Positions 7,124 through 15,361 of a DNA stretch of 64,000 nt are shown here, in pieces. The notes under the pieces are model-generated. The model did not search any database, had not been told where the DNA came from, and saw only the letters and a list, made by a program, of their open reading frames with translations. Made by a program: the position numbers and the translations under genes. Origin of the DNA: Prevotella multiformis DSM 16608. GTDB lineage: Bacteria > Bacteroidota > Bacteroidia > Bacteroidales > Bacteroidaceae. The first letter of the stretch is position 1, and each line of letters opens with the position of its first letter. Location of the stretch: contig NZ_GL872283.1 in NCBI RefSeq assembly GCF_000191065.1, forward strand, positions 372,885 through 436,884, read 5' to 3'.

Positions 7124-8056
7124 ATGGAAACAGACAAGAGTTCAAAGGATATTGTCGGCCGTTTCCGCCGTTATCTGAAACTGGAGAAAGGCTGTTCGCC
7201 CAATACCGTGGATGCCTATCTGCATGATGTGGACAAGCTCCTGCGCTATCTCGCCGGCGAGCAGGTGCCCGTGACGGATGTGACGCTGGAGCAGCTGGAG
7301 CACTTCGCGGCATCGGTCTCCGACCTCGGCATCGGTGCCCGCTCCCTGGCTCGCATCCTCAGCGGCGTGCGCCAGTTCTATCGTTTCCTTGTCCTTGACG
7401 GCTATATGGAAGCAGACCCGACCGAGCTGCTGGAGTCGCCCAAGCAGCCGGACCACCTGCCGGAGGTCCTTTCCACGGCCGAAGTCGACCTCCTGGAACA
7501 GGCCGTCGACCTGACCAAATGGGAGGGACACCGCAACCGTGCCATCATCGAGGTGCTGTTCTCCTGCGGGCTGCGTGTCTCTGAACTCACGCATCTGAAG
7601 CTATCCGACCTTTACAGGGAAGAGCAGTATGTCCGTGTGATGGGGAAGGGGTCGAAGGAGCGGCTGGTCCCCATCTCACCCCGTGCCCTGGACGAACTGG
7701 ACTGCTGGTTCGCCGACCGCAACGTGATGAAGATAAAACCCGGCGAGGAAGATTATGTCTTCCTCAACCGGCGCGGACACCACCTCACCCGCACGATGAT
7801 TCTCATCATGATCAAGCGGTACGCCGCCGAGGCCGGCATCAGAAAGACCATTTCTCCCCACACCCTGCGCCACTCCTTTGCCACCTCCCTGCTCGAAGGC
7901 GGTGCCGACCTGCGTGCCATTCAGGCGATGCTGGGACACGAAAGCATCGGGACGACCGAAATCTATACCCATATCGACACCTCCACGCTCCGGCAGGAGA
8001 TCCTCGAGCACCATCCCCGTAACATCAAGTACAGCGAAGATCACCGCGGCGAATGA
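7124..8056 (+). CDS. xerD: Tyrosine recombinase XerD
   Basis: This 310-residue protein has the SAM-like core-binding domain at about 10-95 and the tyrosine recombinase catalytic domain at about 115-295. The catalytic set is complete: Arg151 in CGLRVSEL, a lysine near 175 in VMGKGSKER, His246 and Arg249 in HTLRHSFA, His272 in MLGHES, and the nucleophile Tyr281 in EIYTH. XerC/XerD act at dif to resolve chromosome dimers at the FtsK septum. The XerD assignment rather than XerC rests on overall similarity and on the aroQ neighbourhood seen in Bacteroidales; it is not proven here. The gene converges with the regulator gene, with only 5 bp between them. Confidence 0.92.
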   Translation: METDKSSKDIVGRFRRYLKLEKGCSPNTVDAYLHDVDKLLRYLAGEQVPVTDVTLEQLEHFAASVSDLGIGARSLARILSGVRQFYRFLVLDGYMEADPTELLESPKQPDHLPEVLSTAEVDLLEQAVDLTKWEGHRNRAIIEVLFSCGLRVSELTHLKLSDLYREEQYVRVMGKGSKERLVPISPRALDELDCWFADRNVMKIKPGEEDYVFLNRRGHHLTRTMILIMIKRYAAEAGIRKTISPHTLRHSFATSLLEGGADLRAIQAMLGHESIGTTEIYTHIDTSTLRQEILEHHPRNIKYSEDHRGE

Positions 8057-8061
8057 ACGGA

Positions 8062-8784
8062 CTACTCCAGCCGGTAGCCGCCTCTGTCCGCTACGATCTT
8101 CAGGCCGCCGCGCTCGCTGACGATGGGCTTCAGCCGGCGGACAAGCGTGTAGAGCGTTTCGCTTGCATCGGGTTTACCGGGCCAGAGCGTATCGCAGATG
8201 ACGGCCTTCGAGAGTCTGTGGCCGGCAGTATGGACAAAAAGCTCCATCAGCTGCTGCTGCATCGGCGTGAAGGGAATCCTTTCGCCATGGCGGTCCCGGA
8301 AGCCGTGGTCGGATGCTGCATAGACCATGTTTCCCAATACCCTCCTGTCCGTACGGTGTCGGCGGAAGTATACCGTGGACACTGCCATCCACAGTCCCGC
8401 CAGCAGCAGGAAGACGAAAGCCATGCGCTGGTCGGACAGTCCCCACACTGTGGCGAAGGAGCAGTCGGCATAGCTCTGGAACGTCAGCGAATGCCGGCCT
8501 GAACCCCATCTCATCTGCCTGCTGCACAGCGAATGGCGGTCTTCTCCCAGGGCGTAGGAGACGAACGAACGGCTTTTCAGCCCGGCGATCTGCAGATGCC
8601 GCCGGTAACACTGTATCGTGTCGGGGGTGATCCAGGCTTCACGCTTCTGTGCGAGGGTCTTCGAGAGCGCCTGGTCCATGTCCTGCACGATGGCGGTCTC
8701 TGCGCGGTGATAGCTGTCGACGCCTGCCCATACGGCCGAGCTGACGAGCAGCAGGAACAGGATGACGGAAGAGATAGGTTTCAT
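8062..8784 (-). CDS. Membrane-anchored winged-helix (OmpR/PhoB-type) protein
   Basis: From ATG 8784 the protein has 240 residues. A signal-anchor helix (about 5-21, SSVILFLLLVSSAVWAG) is followed by a periplasmic segment of about 95 residues with three cysteines, a second membrane helix (about 121-140), and a C-terminal OmpR-type winged helix (about 165-240: PFTPMQQQLMELFVHTAGHR, then TLYTLVRRLKPIV, then VADRGGYRLE). The architecture suggests that a periplasmic signal is relayed directly to a DNA-binding domain, as in ToxR/CadC but with the DNA-binding domain at the C terminus. The start is supported by a TATATTTG element at 8806-8813. A longer frame to 8964 crosses this promoter and was rejected. 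The target genes are unknown. Confidence 0.8.
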   Translation of the reverse strand: MKPISSVILFLLLVSSAVWAGVDSYHRAETAIVQDMDQALSKTLAQKREAWITPDTIQCYRRHLQIAGLKSRSFVSYALGEDRHSLCSRQMRWGSGRHSLTFQSYADCSFATVWGLSDQRMAFVFLLLAGLWMAVSTVYFRRHRTDRRVLGNMVYAASDHGFRDRHGERIPFTPMQQQLMELFVHTAGHRLSKAVICDTLWPGKPDASETLYTLVRRLKPIVSERGGLKIVADRGGYRLE

Positions 8785-8805
8785 AGGCTTCTCATTATGT
8801 TTCTG

Positions 8806-8813
8806 CAAATATA
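8806..8813 (-). promoter_or_regulatory. -7 element for the membrane winged-helix gene
   Basis: TATATTTG on the minus strand, about 22 bp upstream of the chosen ATG at 8784. Confidence 0.65.
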
Positions 8814-9276
8814 CACAAAAAAAGTGAACGGGATGGCGGACGGGTAAGAAATACAGCTTTTCTTTATCCGGGAAGCGGTCGTTTTTTTCTCTTGGACCGC
8901 TGTCCGTGGAAAGGGAGACCGATGCCTGACAGAACGCATCGCCAGTCTGTCCATTCTTACCCATGCCTGCTTGATTTCCAAACGGCCGTTACTTGCACTG
9001 CAACTAACGCCTGTTCGGGTCTCAATCGGGCGTTAGTTGGCATGCAATCAGGCACCTTTTGGAAGCGTACCCGTAATCGTCTGCCAATCAGTAAGTTCTG
9101 AACCCTTATTTTAGAGGCGGGGGCGATGAGGGAAGTCGGCCCCGTAAGGCCGTCCGTTGGCGGAAGTCACACCGGAATGTTCTGTGCTGAAACATGATGC
9201 TGCGAGGGGGAACGGTACGGTGAGGACTGCCTCATAAAATTATACATCAAAATTTGGGCGTTAAACCAAAATGCAC
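8814..9276. repeat. Intergenic region with a copy of the dispersed TTACTTGCA/AACGCC repeat
   Basis: No gene was found in this region. At 8990-9075 there is a repeat with the inverted pair CAACTAACGCC (9001-9011) and GGCGTTAGTTG (9029-9039), which extends with mismatches to about 19 bp per arm. It ends in GCAATCAGGCACCTTTTGG. Related copies occur at about 39695-39845 and 54900-54980. Confidence 0.65.
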
Positions 9277-9284
9277 TACCTTTG
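9277..9284 (+). promoter_or_regulatory. -7 element for tRNA-Gln
   Basis: TACCTTTG, 10 bp upstream of the mature 5' end of tRNA-Gln. Confidence 0.75.
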
Positions 9285-9294
9285 CACCCACGAT

Positions 9295-9365
9295 TGTCCT
9301 ATGGTGTAATGGTAGCACTACAGTTTTTGGTTCTGTCAGTGGTGGTTCGAATCCGCCTGGGACAA
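9295..9365 (+). tRNA. tRNA-Gln (anticodon TTG)
   Basis: A 71-nt tRNA folds by eye: acceptor TGTCCTA/TGGGACA, D arm GTGT...GCAC, anticodon loop TTTTGGT reading TTG, and T arm GGTGG-TTCGAAT-CCGCC, with discriminator A. U1-A72 is typical of glutamine tRNAs. No CCA is encoded (the sequence continues CAGC). Confidence 0.95.
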
Positions 9366-9370
9366 CAGCA

Positions 9371-9410
9371 GGAAATCCGCAGATCCAATAAGGAGCCGCG
9401 GATTTTCCGT
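9371..9410 (+). terminator. Terminator hairpin after tRNA-Gln
   Basis: GGAAATCCGC and GCGGATTTTCC form a stem of about 10 bp with an 18-nt loop immediately after the tRNA. Confidence 0.65.
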
Positions 9411-9439
9411 TTAGAGCTTTATCCTGAAATACAACTTTT

Positions 9440-10669
9440 ATGACTTGTCAACTATCTAAACTCAGAAAGGCAGTCCTGTTCTTTTCGGCCTTGCTGCTGG
9501 CTGCGCCGGCTTCCGCCGCTCTCGGCCGTGACTCACTGGCACTGACTCCGCCGATGGGTTTTATGACCTGGAACAAGTACAAGGATGACATCAGCGAGCA
9601 GCTTATCCGGCGGATTGCCGACAGGATGGTTTCTGCAGGCTATGCGAAAGCAGGCTATAAATACATTTTCATCGACGACGGATGGCAGGGAGGACGCGAC
9701 AAGCGGAACAACATCATCCCCGATCCGGTCAAGTTCCCGAGCGGCATGAAGGCACTGGCGGACTATGTTCATTCGAAGGGGCTGCTGCTTGGAATCTACT
9801 CCGACGCCGCCCGGCTCACCTGTGCCGGCTATACGGGTAGCTATGGGTTCGAGAAGCAGGATGCCAGGACCTTTGCCGAATGGGGCATCGACTACCTGAA
9901 ATACGACTACTGCCATGCTCCTTCCGACAGTGCCGTTGCCCATCAACGCTACAGGAAGATGGGTGATGCACTGCAGGACTCCGGACGGAAGATTGCCCTG
10001 GGTGTCTGCGAGTGGGGGCAGCTGAACCCCGAACGGTGGGCACGGCAGGCCGGCGGTTCGCTCTGGCGTGTGAGCTATGATGTGCGTGATATGTGGAAGG
10101 ACATCGTCGGTCAAGGCGGCATGGGGATTCTGGATATCATCGATATCACAGAACCGCTCTATAAATACGCCGGACCGGGACACTGGCTCGACATGGATAT
10201 GCTCATTGTCGGACTTGACGGGAAAGGCGGCCCTTCGAGCGATTTAGGTGGGGGGGGCTGCACCTATACTGAATATCAGACGCAGATGTCCATGTGGTGT
10301 ATGTTCGCTTCGCCTTTGGCAATGAGCCACGACCTCCTTAATGAGAACGAGGCGACACGCCGTATCCTCCTTAACAAAGAGATGATTGCCATCAATCAGG
10401 ACGCACTCGGAGAGGCTGCCCGCAGAGTCGACTTCCCCGGCGTGTGCCGTGTCTACCTCCGTCGGCTGAGCGGCAACCGGCTGGCACTTGCCGTCATGAA
10501 TCCTTCCGACAAGCCCCAGGGGATCCGGCTGCCGCTGTCAGTTATAGGAAAGGCGCAGAAATATGCGTTCAGGGATGTATGGGAACACAAGACTACACTT
10601 CGGCACAAGATCTGGCAGGGCGACCTGCAGCCTCACGAAACCAAGGTGTTTACGGTTACGGCACGGTAG
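9440..10669 (+). CDS. GH27 alpha-galactosidase, secreted
   Basis: This 409-residue protein has a signal peptide (LRKAVLFFSALLLAAPASA, ending near residue 27) and a GH27 (melibiase) TIM barrel. The N-terminal signature LALTPPMGFMTWNKYKDDIS, IFIDDGWQ at about 77-83, and the nucleophile Asp156 in DYLKYDYC are present. The acid/base is probably an Asp in SLWRVSYDVRD (Asp214 or Asp217). A C-terminal beta-sandwich follows. It would release terminal alpha-linked galactose from oligosaccharides or galactomannan in the periplasm. A run of eight G (within 10249-10257) encodes Gly-Gly-Gly near residue 272, a possible slippage site. No susCD genes are adjacent. The start follows a tRNA terminator and a close TAnnTTTG was not found. 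Confidence 0.9.
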   Translation: MTCQLSKLRKAVLFFSALLLAAPASAALGRDSLALTPPMGFMTWNKYKDDISEQLIRRIADRMVSAGYAKAGYKYIFIDDGWQGGRDKRNNIIPDPVKFPSGMKALADYVHSKGLLLGIYSDAARLTCAGYTGSYGFEKQDARTFAEWGIDYLKYDYCHAPSDSAVAHQRYRKMGDALQDSGRKIALGVCEWGQLNPERWARQAGGSLWRVSYDVRDMWKDIVGQGGMGILDIIDITEPLYKYAGPGHWLDMDMLIVGLDGKGGPSSDLGGGGCTYTEYQTQMSMWCMFASPLAMSHDLLNENEATRRILLNKEMIAINQDALGEAARRVDFPGVCRVYLRRLSGNRLALAVMNPSDKPQGIRLPLSVIGKAQKYAFRDVWEHKTTLRHKIWQGDLQPHETKVFTVTAR

Positions 10670-10728
10670 TCTGATCAGCAAAAGACAATTACCTTGTCCC
10701 GGGCATCTGTCGTTCTTCCGCAATAACG

Positions 10729-10915
10729 TAACGAGGGTGTGTCAAAATGCAGATGAATAACTTGACAACTTTCAAACTATAAGCAGGTTTTTCCTACAAC
10801 AAAGAAAAGACCATTTCTTTACTCAGAATCGAGTACAGAAATGGTCATTTCTATTGGATTGTTTCAAACTGTAAGATTATCAAAATGGTATTTGCATTTT
10901 GACACACCCTCGTTA
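10729..10915. mobile_element. MITE-like element, 187 bp, with perfect 23-bp terminal inverted repeats
   Basis: The ends at 10729-10751 and 10893-10915 are perfect inverted repeats; the outer part reads TAACGAGGGTGTGTCAAAAT. Inside are a hairpin GACCATTTCT (10809-10818) / AGAAATGGTC (10837-10846) and two direct copies of TTTCAAACT-TAAG (10770-10783 and 10862-10875, one mismatch). There is no coding capacity. A clear target duplication was not seen because the flanks AATAACG and GTTATT extend the inverted symmetry. It is probably a non-autonomous miniature element mobilised by an IS transposase located elsewhere. Confidence 0.8.
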
Positions 10916-10999
10916 TTTTTTATCTTCAGTGATTTCTTCCTTGCAGAGAAAGCGGTCTGTCCCGGGCTTATGGGAGTGCGGCCTGCCGACTCCCGACCG

Positions 11000-12226
11000 T
11001 CAATGCGTCGCCTTGTAATAGGAATTCCCGTCCAGTGCATTTTTGACTTTGGGGTTGTTTGAAGGGTCGGAGATGGTGATGCCGGAGAAAGTGCTGATAG
11101 GCATGATGTCGCCGTTCTCGGGATCTCTGACAGATGTAAAGAACGAGGGCGTGTTGCGCTTGTAGGGAACCAGGAGGGCGAGCTGGCGTGTGAATCGGGC
11201 CAGCAGCTCCGGTTCGTTCTGTGCTGTCTTGCTGACGTAATCGCCCATGTCGAAGAAGATGGAAGGCTGGTAACCGTCCATCACCTGAAGGTCATTCTCC
11301 GGGACCGTGACGAGATTGCCCGAACGGTTGATGTCTCTCATCACACCGGCCATTCCCTCCACCTGCGAGCAGTCGATTACGCTGATGGTTCCATAGGGAC
11401 TGGTATAGCTGACATAGAAATTGTAGAACTCGTCACAGATACGTCCATAGTCAGGCACACGTTTTGACAGCTCCGGCCAGAGACGGTCGTAGGGCATGCC
11501 GTGCGCCATGATTTCCGTAGGGCAGGCGATGATGTGCTGCGTGCTGTGGCGGAGTTCGTAGGCGACTTCCACGTTCGCCATGTAACAGTCGTCGAAGAGG
11601 ATGTACTGCATCTTGCCGATTCCCGACTGTTCGATGCCTTTGTCCAGTGTCGTGATGTCCGTCTGGTATTTCTCGCCGCCGAACCACCGGGTCAGCGGCA
11701 GCCGTTCTGTCCCGTGTCCGCCGGAGACAGAGCGGGCATGGCGGCTCCTTGTCACTTTCTTTCCGGGAAGCCATCCCAGGCCGTGACAGCCCACAATCAT
11801 CGAATAACTGCGGGCTGGGGCATGCTCCTGCACACGTTTCAGCAGGGCGGTTATCCAGCTGACAGAGTTCAGCTGCTGCCCGGGGAGGCTGTTGTCGAAG
11901 ACCGTCATCGTATCGTCCACGCAGTGTCCTTCCTTGTATTCCACGTTGATCAGCGCTCCTTTGGAAGACGAGCTGGAGATGAAGACGATGAGGTGTCTGT
12001 CGCCAAGTCCGCCCTGTGACTGGACGGCCTGCTTGATGTCCTGAAGGTTCGTTTTGAAGAATGAGTACAGATTGCCGCTGTCGCCCGACCATGGCATATA
12101 GACGAAGATGGTGTTCTCCACCTCTGCAGGGGGCTGCGGTGCTGGGGCCGGTTCAGAGTCTTCACTCTGGCAGGAAGTGAAGACAAGGATTGCGGTCAAT
12201 TGCAGGAAAAGAATCAGTTTCTTCAT
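11000..12226 (-). CDS. Clostripain-family (C11) cysteine peptidase-like lipoprotein
   Basis: From ATG 12226 the protein has about 408 residues. It starts MKKLILFLQLTAILVFTSC with a lipobox ending at Cys19, then a short Pro-rich linker (PAPAPQPPAE). The C11 catalytic pair is visible: His148 in SMIVGCHGLGW and Cys214 in ILFDDCYMANVEVAYELR. C11 enzymes cut after Arg or Lys and are often activated by self-cleavage; Arg/Lys-rich stretches at about 157-165 could be processing sites. It is likely surface or periplasmic. A 13-residue upstream extension was rejected because it precedes the lipoprotein signal. The gene stands alone and its substrate is unknown. Confidence 0.87.
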   Translation of the reverse strand: MKKLILFLQLTAILVFTSCQSEDSEPAPAPQPPAEVENTIFVYMPWSGDSGNLYSFFKTNLQDIKQAVQSQGGLGDRHLIVFISSSSSKGALINVEYKEGHCVDDTMTVFDNSLPGQQLNSVSWITALLKRVQEHAPARSYSMIVGCHGLGWLPGKKVTRSRHARSVSGGHGTERLPLTRWFGGEKYQTDITTLDKGIEQSGIGKMQYILFDDCYMANVEVAYELRHSTQHIIACPTEIMAHGMPYDRLWPELSKRVPDYGRICDEFYNFYVSYTSPYGTISVIDCSQVEGMAGVMRDINRSGNLVTVPENDLQVMDGYQPSIFFDMGDYVSKTAQNEPELLARFTRQLALLVPYKRNTPSFFTSVRDPENGDIMPISTFSGITISDPSNNPKVKNALDGNSYYKATH

Positions 12227-12284
12227 AATGATGATGTTTCTGCCCCGTAAAAGGATGTGGGACATTCGTTTTTATGTGGTCGGA

Positions 12285-12325
12285 AAAAGCCTTGCAGCAT
12301 CCGGCCGGAATGCTGTAAGGCTTTT
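12285..12325 (-). terminator. Strong terminator of tyrS
   Basis: Arms of 16 nt (AAAAGCCTTGCAGCAT at 12285-12300 and ATGCTGTAAGGCTTTT at 12310-12325) pair with a single wobble. On the minus strand the stem is followed by TTTTT. It lies 33 bp after tyrS. Confidence 0.85.
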
Positions 12326-12357
12326 CATAGTTTTGTGCGGGAATAAGTCCGGAGTAC

Positions 12358-13656
12358 TTATTTCACGATGATCAGGGAGTAGTTCTTCTTGCCTTTCTGT
12401 ACGAGAAGATACTTGCCGTCGATGAGGTCGTCGGCAGTCACGGGCTGGTCGAAGGCTGCGAGCTTCTCTTTGTTCAGGGATACGCCGCCGCCTTTGACGA
12501 GCTTGCGCATCTCGCTTTTGCTCGGGAAGATCTGCATTCCTTCCTGGTTGAAGACCTCGACGGCCGGCTGGCCGAGAATATCCTTTGACGCCTCATAGTG
12601 CGGCACGTCCTTGAATACGTCGGCGAAGGTCTGCTCGTCCAGCTGTAACAAGTTCTCCTTCGTGCTCTTGCCGAAGAGGATGTTGGAGGCTGCGACGGCC
12701 ATGTCAAGGTCGTCCTGGGAGTGGACCATGCGGGTGACTTCTTCTGCGAGACGTCGCTGAAGTGTGCGGCGGCCCGGGTCCTGGCGGTGCTCTTCGATGA
12801 GTGCGTCGATGACGTCTTTCTCCAATGACGTGAAGATCTTGATGTACTTTTCGGCATCCTCGTCGCTGACATTGAGCCAGAACTGATAGAAAGCGTATGG
12901 AGTCGTGCGGTTGCGGTCGAGCCAGATGTTGCCGCTCTCGGTCTTGCCGAACTTCTTTCCGTCAGCCTTGGTGATCAGCGGGCAGGTGAGGCAGTAAGCC
13001 TCTGCCTCGCTGCCCAGGGTACGGCGGATCAGTTCCGTGCCGGTCGTCATGTTGCCCCACTGGTCGTTGCCGCCGAGCTGCAGCTTCACGCCGAATTTCT
13101 CATACTGGTAGAGGAAATCGTAGCCTTGGAGCAGCTGGTAGGTGAACTCGGTGAAGCTGAGGCCGTCGCGCGCCTCGCCGTTGAGCCGCTTCTGCACGCT
13201 GTCCTTGGCCATCATGTAGTTGACGGTGATGTGCTTGCCGACGACACGGGCGAAGTCGAGGAAAGTGAAGTCCTTCATCCAGTCATAGTTGTTGACCATT
13301 TCGGCCTTGTTCGGCTCGCTGCCGTCGAAGTCAAGGAACTTGCTTACCTGCTTCTTGATTGCCTCCTGGTTATGGTAAAGGGTCTCCGCATCGAGGAGGT
13401 TGCGCTCCTGGCTTTTGCCTGAAGGGTCGCCGATCATACCCGTTGCACCTCCCACGAGGAGGTAAGGCTTATGGCCGCAACGCTGCAGATGCCGCAGCAT
13501 CATGATGCCGCAGAGATGTCCGATATGGAGGGAATCGGCGGTGGGGTCGGTGCCCAAGTAGGCTGAAACCATCTCCTTCTGGAGCAGTTCTTCGGTTCCC
13601 GGCATGATCTGTGCCAGCATACCGCGCCAACGGAGTTCTTCTACAAAGTTCTTCAT
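12358..13656 (-). CDS. tyrS: Tyrosyl-tRNA synthetase
   Basis: This 432-residue class I synthetase has HIGH at 44-47 (DSLHIGHL), the KMSKS counterpart KKFGKT near 230, the tyrosine-binding region with [10 protein letters not shown], and a C-terminal S4 RNA-binding domain (about 360-430, ending [12 protein letters not shown]). It charges tRNA-Tyr in the cytoplasm. It is the last gene of the block metK-DUF4271-hemD-rnpA-yidD-tyrS and has its own strong terminator. The spacer before it (13657-13790) contains GGGAGTTATATGG-like repeats and no obvious promoter. Confidence 0.97.
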   Translation of the reverse strand: MKNFVEELRWRGMLAQIMPGTEELLQKEMVSAYLGTDPTADSLHIGHLCGIMMLRHLQRCGHKPYLLVGGATGMIGDPSGKSQERNLLDAETLYHNQEAIKKQVSKFLDFDGSEPNKAEMVNNYDWMKDFTFLDFARVVGKHITVNYMMAKDSVQKRLNGEARDGLSFTEFTYQLLQGYDFLYQYEKFGVKLQLGGNDQWGNMTTGTELIRRTLGSEAEAYCLTCPLITKADGKKFGKTESGNIWLDRNRTTPYAFYQFWLNVSDEDAEKYIKIFTSLEKDVIDALIEEHRQDPGRRTLQRRLAEEVTRMVHSQDDLDMAVAASNILFGKSTKENLLQLDEQTFADVFKDVPHYEASKDILGQPAVEVFNQEGMQIFPSKSEMRKLVKGGGVSLNKEKLAAFDQPVTADDLIDGKYLLVQKGKKNYSLIIVK

Positions 13657-13790
13657 CTATGTCTTTTATTTTGGGAGTTATATGGAGTTATGGGGGCAGT
13701 TATATGGGGCGTATGGAATTATTGGGAGTTAAAGAGGCTATTGGGAGGCAAGGAAGACAAGCCGGCAGCGATGTTCCCTTTCGTCCTTTG

Positions 13791-14090
13791 TCACGGTACG
13801 GGATCATATCCGCTGCCTCCCCACGGGTTGCATCTCAGTATGCGCCAGACGGCAAGGGCAAGTCCCTTGAACGGTCCGTGCTTCAGGATAGCCTGCCTGG
13901 CATACTCCGAGCAGGTCGGTGTGAAGCGGCAGGACGGCGGCGTGAAGGGAGAGATGAACTGCCGGTAGAGCAGTATCGGGAGTATCAACAGCCACGACAG
14001 ACCTCGTGAGAGAAGGTGCAGCGGACGGAACCGGCGGCTGCGTGCCTGTCCTTCGCAGGGCGGATGGCTGTTCTTTCTCTGCTCTTCCAT
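13791..14090 (-). CDS. yidD: Membrane protein insertion efficiency factor YidD
   Basis: The 99-residue protein has the YidD core [27 protein letters not shown], the motif [20 protein letters not shown], and the C-terminal GGSGYDPVP. It has one amphipathic or membrane-associated helix (about 30-45). YidD helps insert inner-membrane proteins together with YidC. Its ATG shares one base with the rnpA stop codon (TGATG), which is typical translational coupling of rnpA and yidD. Confidence 0.95.
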   Translation of the reverse strand: MEEQRKNSHPPCEGQARSRRFRPLHLLSRGLSWLLILPILLYRQFISPFTPPSCRFTPTCSEYARQAILKHGPFKGLALAVWRILRCNPWGGSGYDPVP

Positions 14091-14515
14091 CAGACACGTT
14101 CTCCTATGCGCTGGAGCAGGCTGCCCACCTGCTGTTCCACGGCGGCGGTGTCGGACAGTTCGTCGGACAGCCAGATGAAGGCGATCAGAAGCTGCTTCCC
14201 GGCCTGTCCGTCCATGTGCCGGATGACGGAGTGCTTGTGCTTGCGGTAGGCTTCACGTATCTGCCGTTTCACCCTGTTGCGCTTCACGGCACGTCTGAAA
14301 TGCCTTTTCGGCACGCTGACCATCATCTGCACACTCGCTGTCTCCGGGTCACCGTCCGGTGAAGAGGATGCCGGAACGCTGTCGATAAGCCGGTAGACGG
14401 CCTTCAGAGGGAATGCCGTCATGGCATGACTCCCACCCGTGCCGAAGAGCAGGTCTATGCGCTTCTTGCTGCACAGCCGTTCGCTCTTTCTCAGTCTTTC
14501 GTCCTGCTTGTCCAT
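14090..14515 (-). CDS. rnpA: Ribonuclease P protein component
   Basis: The 141-residue basic protein has the RnpA signature [22 protein letters not shown] at about 92-113, including the RNR motif, and an N-terminal [15 protein letters not shown]. It binds the RNase P RNA for tRNA 5' maturation. An insertion around 50-65 ([13 protein letters not shown]) makes it slightly longer than usual. It lies between hemD and yidD with a 1-nt overlap to yidD. Confidence 0.93.
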   Translation of the reverse strand: MDKQDERLRKSERLCSKKRIDLLFGTGGSHAMTAFPLKAVYRLIDSVPASSSPDGDPETASVQMMVSVPKRHFRRAVKRNRVKRQIREAYRKHKHSVIRHMDGQAGKQLLIAFIWLSDELSDTAAVEQQVGSLLQRIGERV

Positions 14516-14599
14516 TCCTTTCCAGCTTGTAATACCTGTATGCCCTGCGCCTTCTCCCCGTTCCTTTCCGCCTGTCCGGCAGGGAGGGAAGCGGGGACT

Positions 14600-15355
14600 T
14601 CACAGTTCCTTCCTCTGTTTCTCCAGATAAGAACGCAGTGCCCCTGTCATGGACGGATATTCCTTGGAGGGAGCCTGCAGGTCGAGCTTCAGCCCCTGTG
14701 CCTCTACCTCCTTGGCGGTGGCGGGGCCGAAGGCCGCAATCTTGATGTCGCCCTGCTTGAAGTCAGGGATGTTTTCTTTCAGTGCCTTCACACCTGTCGG
14801 ACTGAAGAAGATGAGCATGTCGTAGTCGAAGTTCTTCACCTCTTCCTCGGTCAGACCGTTGCTGACCGTACGGTACATCACACATTCCTTGTGCTTGAGC
14901 CTGCTCGCATCCAGCAGCTTCGACAGTGCATCCGTGTGTACGGAACTCTGCGGTACGAGGTATTTCTCCACCTTGTGCTTCTGCATGGTCGGGATGAGGC
15001 TGTCGATCTTTCCTGTATTGCCGAAGAACACCTTGCGCTTCCGGTACTGTACATATTTCTGGATGTAGAGCGCAATGGTCTCGATCACACAGAAGTACTT
15101 CATGTCCTCGGGGATGGTGATCCGCATTTCCTTGGCAAGATTAAAGTAATTGTCTACGGCATGACGGGAGGTGAATACCACTGCGGTATAGTCCAACAGG
15201 TTGACCTTCTGCTGACGGAACTCTTTCGCCGAGAGCCCTTCCACCTTGAAGAAAGGTCTGAAAACCAGTTCCACTCCTAAGTCCGTTGCGATGTCATAGT
15301 AAGGCGACTTGTCGCTTGACGGCTTCGGCTGTGAAACCAAGATCTTTTTTATCAT
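14600..15355 (-). CDS. hemD: Uroporphyrinogen-III synthase
   Basis: The 251-residue protein starts MIKKILVSQPKPSSDKSPYYD and follows the HemD two-lobed pattern, with TAVVFTSRHAVDNYF near 50-70, a middle linker, and MLIFFSPTGVKALKENIP and IKIAAFGPATAKEVEAQG in the second half. It cyclises hydroxymethylbilane to uroporphyrinogen III. Other heme biosynthesis genes are absent from the window, but hemD next to DUF4271 and rnpA is a familiar Bacteroidetes arrangement. It follows DUF4271 by 6 bp. Confidence 0.88.
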   Translation of the reverse strand: MIKKILVSQPKPSSDKSPYYDIATDLGVELVFRPFFKVEGLSAKEFRQQKVNLLDYTAVVFTSRHAVDNYFNLAKEMRITIPEDMKYFCVIETIALYIQKYVQYRKRKVFFGNTGKIDSLIPTMQKHKVEKYLVPQSSVHTDALSKLLDASRLKHKECVMYRTVSNGLTEEEVKNFDYDMLIFFSPTGVKALKENIPDFKQGDIKIAAFGPATAKEVEAQGLKLDLQAPSKEYPSMTGALRSYLEKQRKEL

Positions 15356-15361
15356 CGTGTC

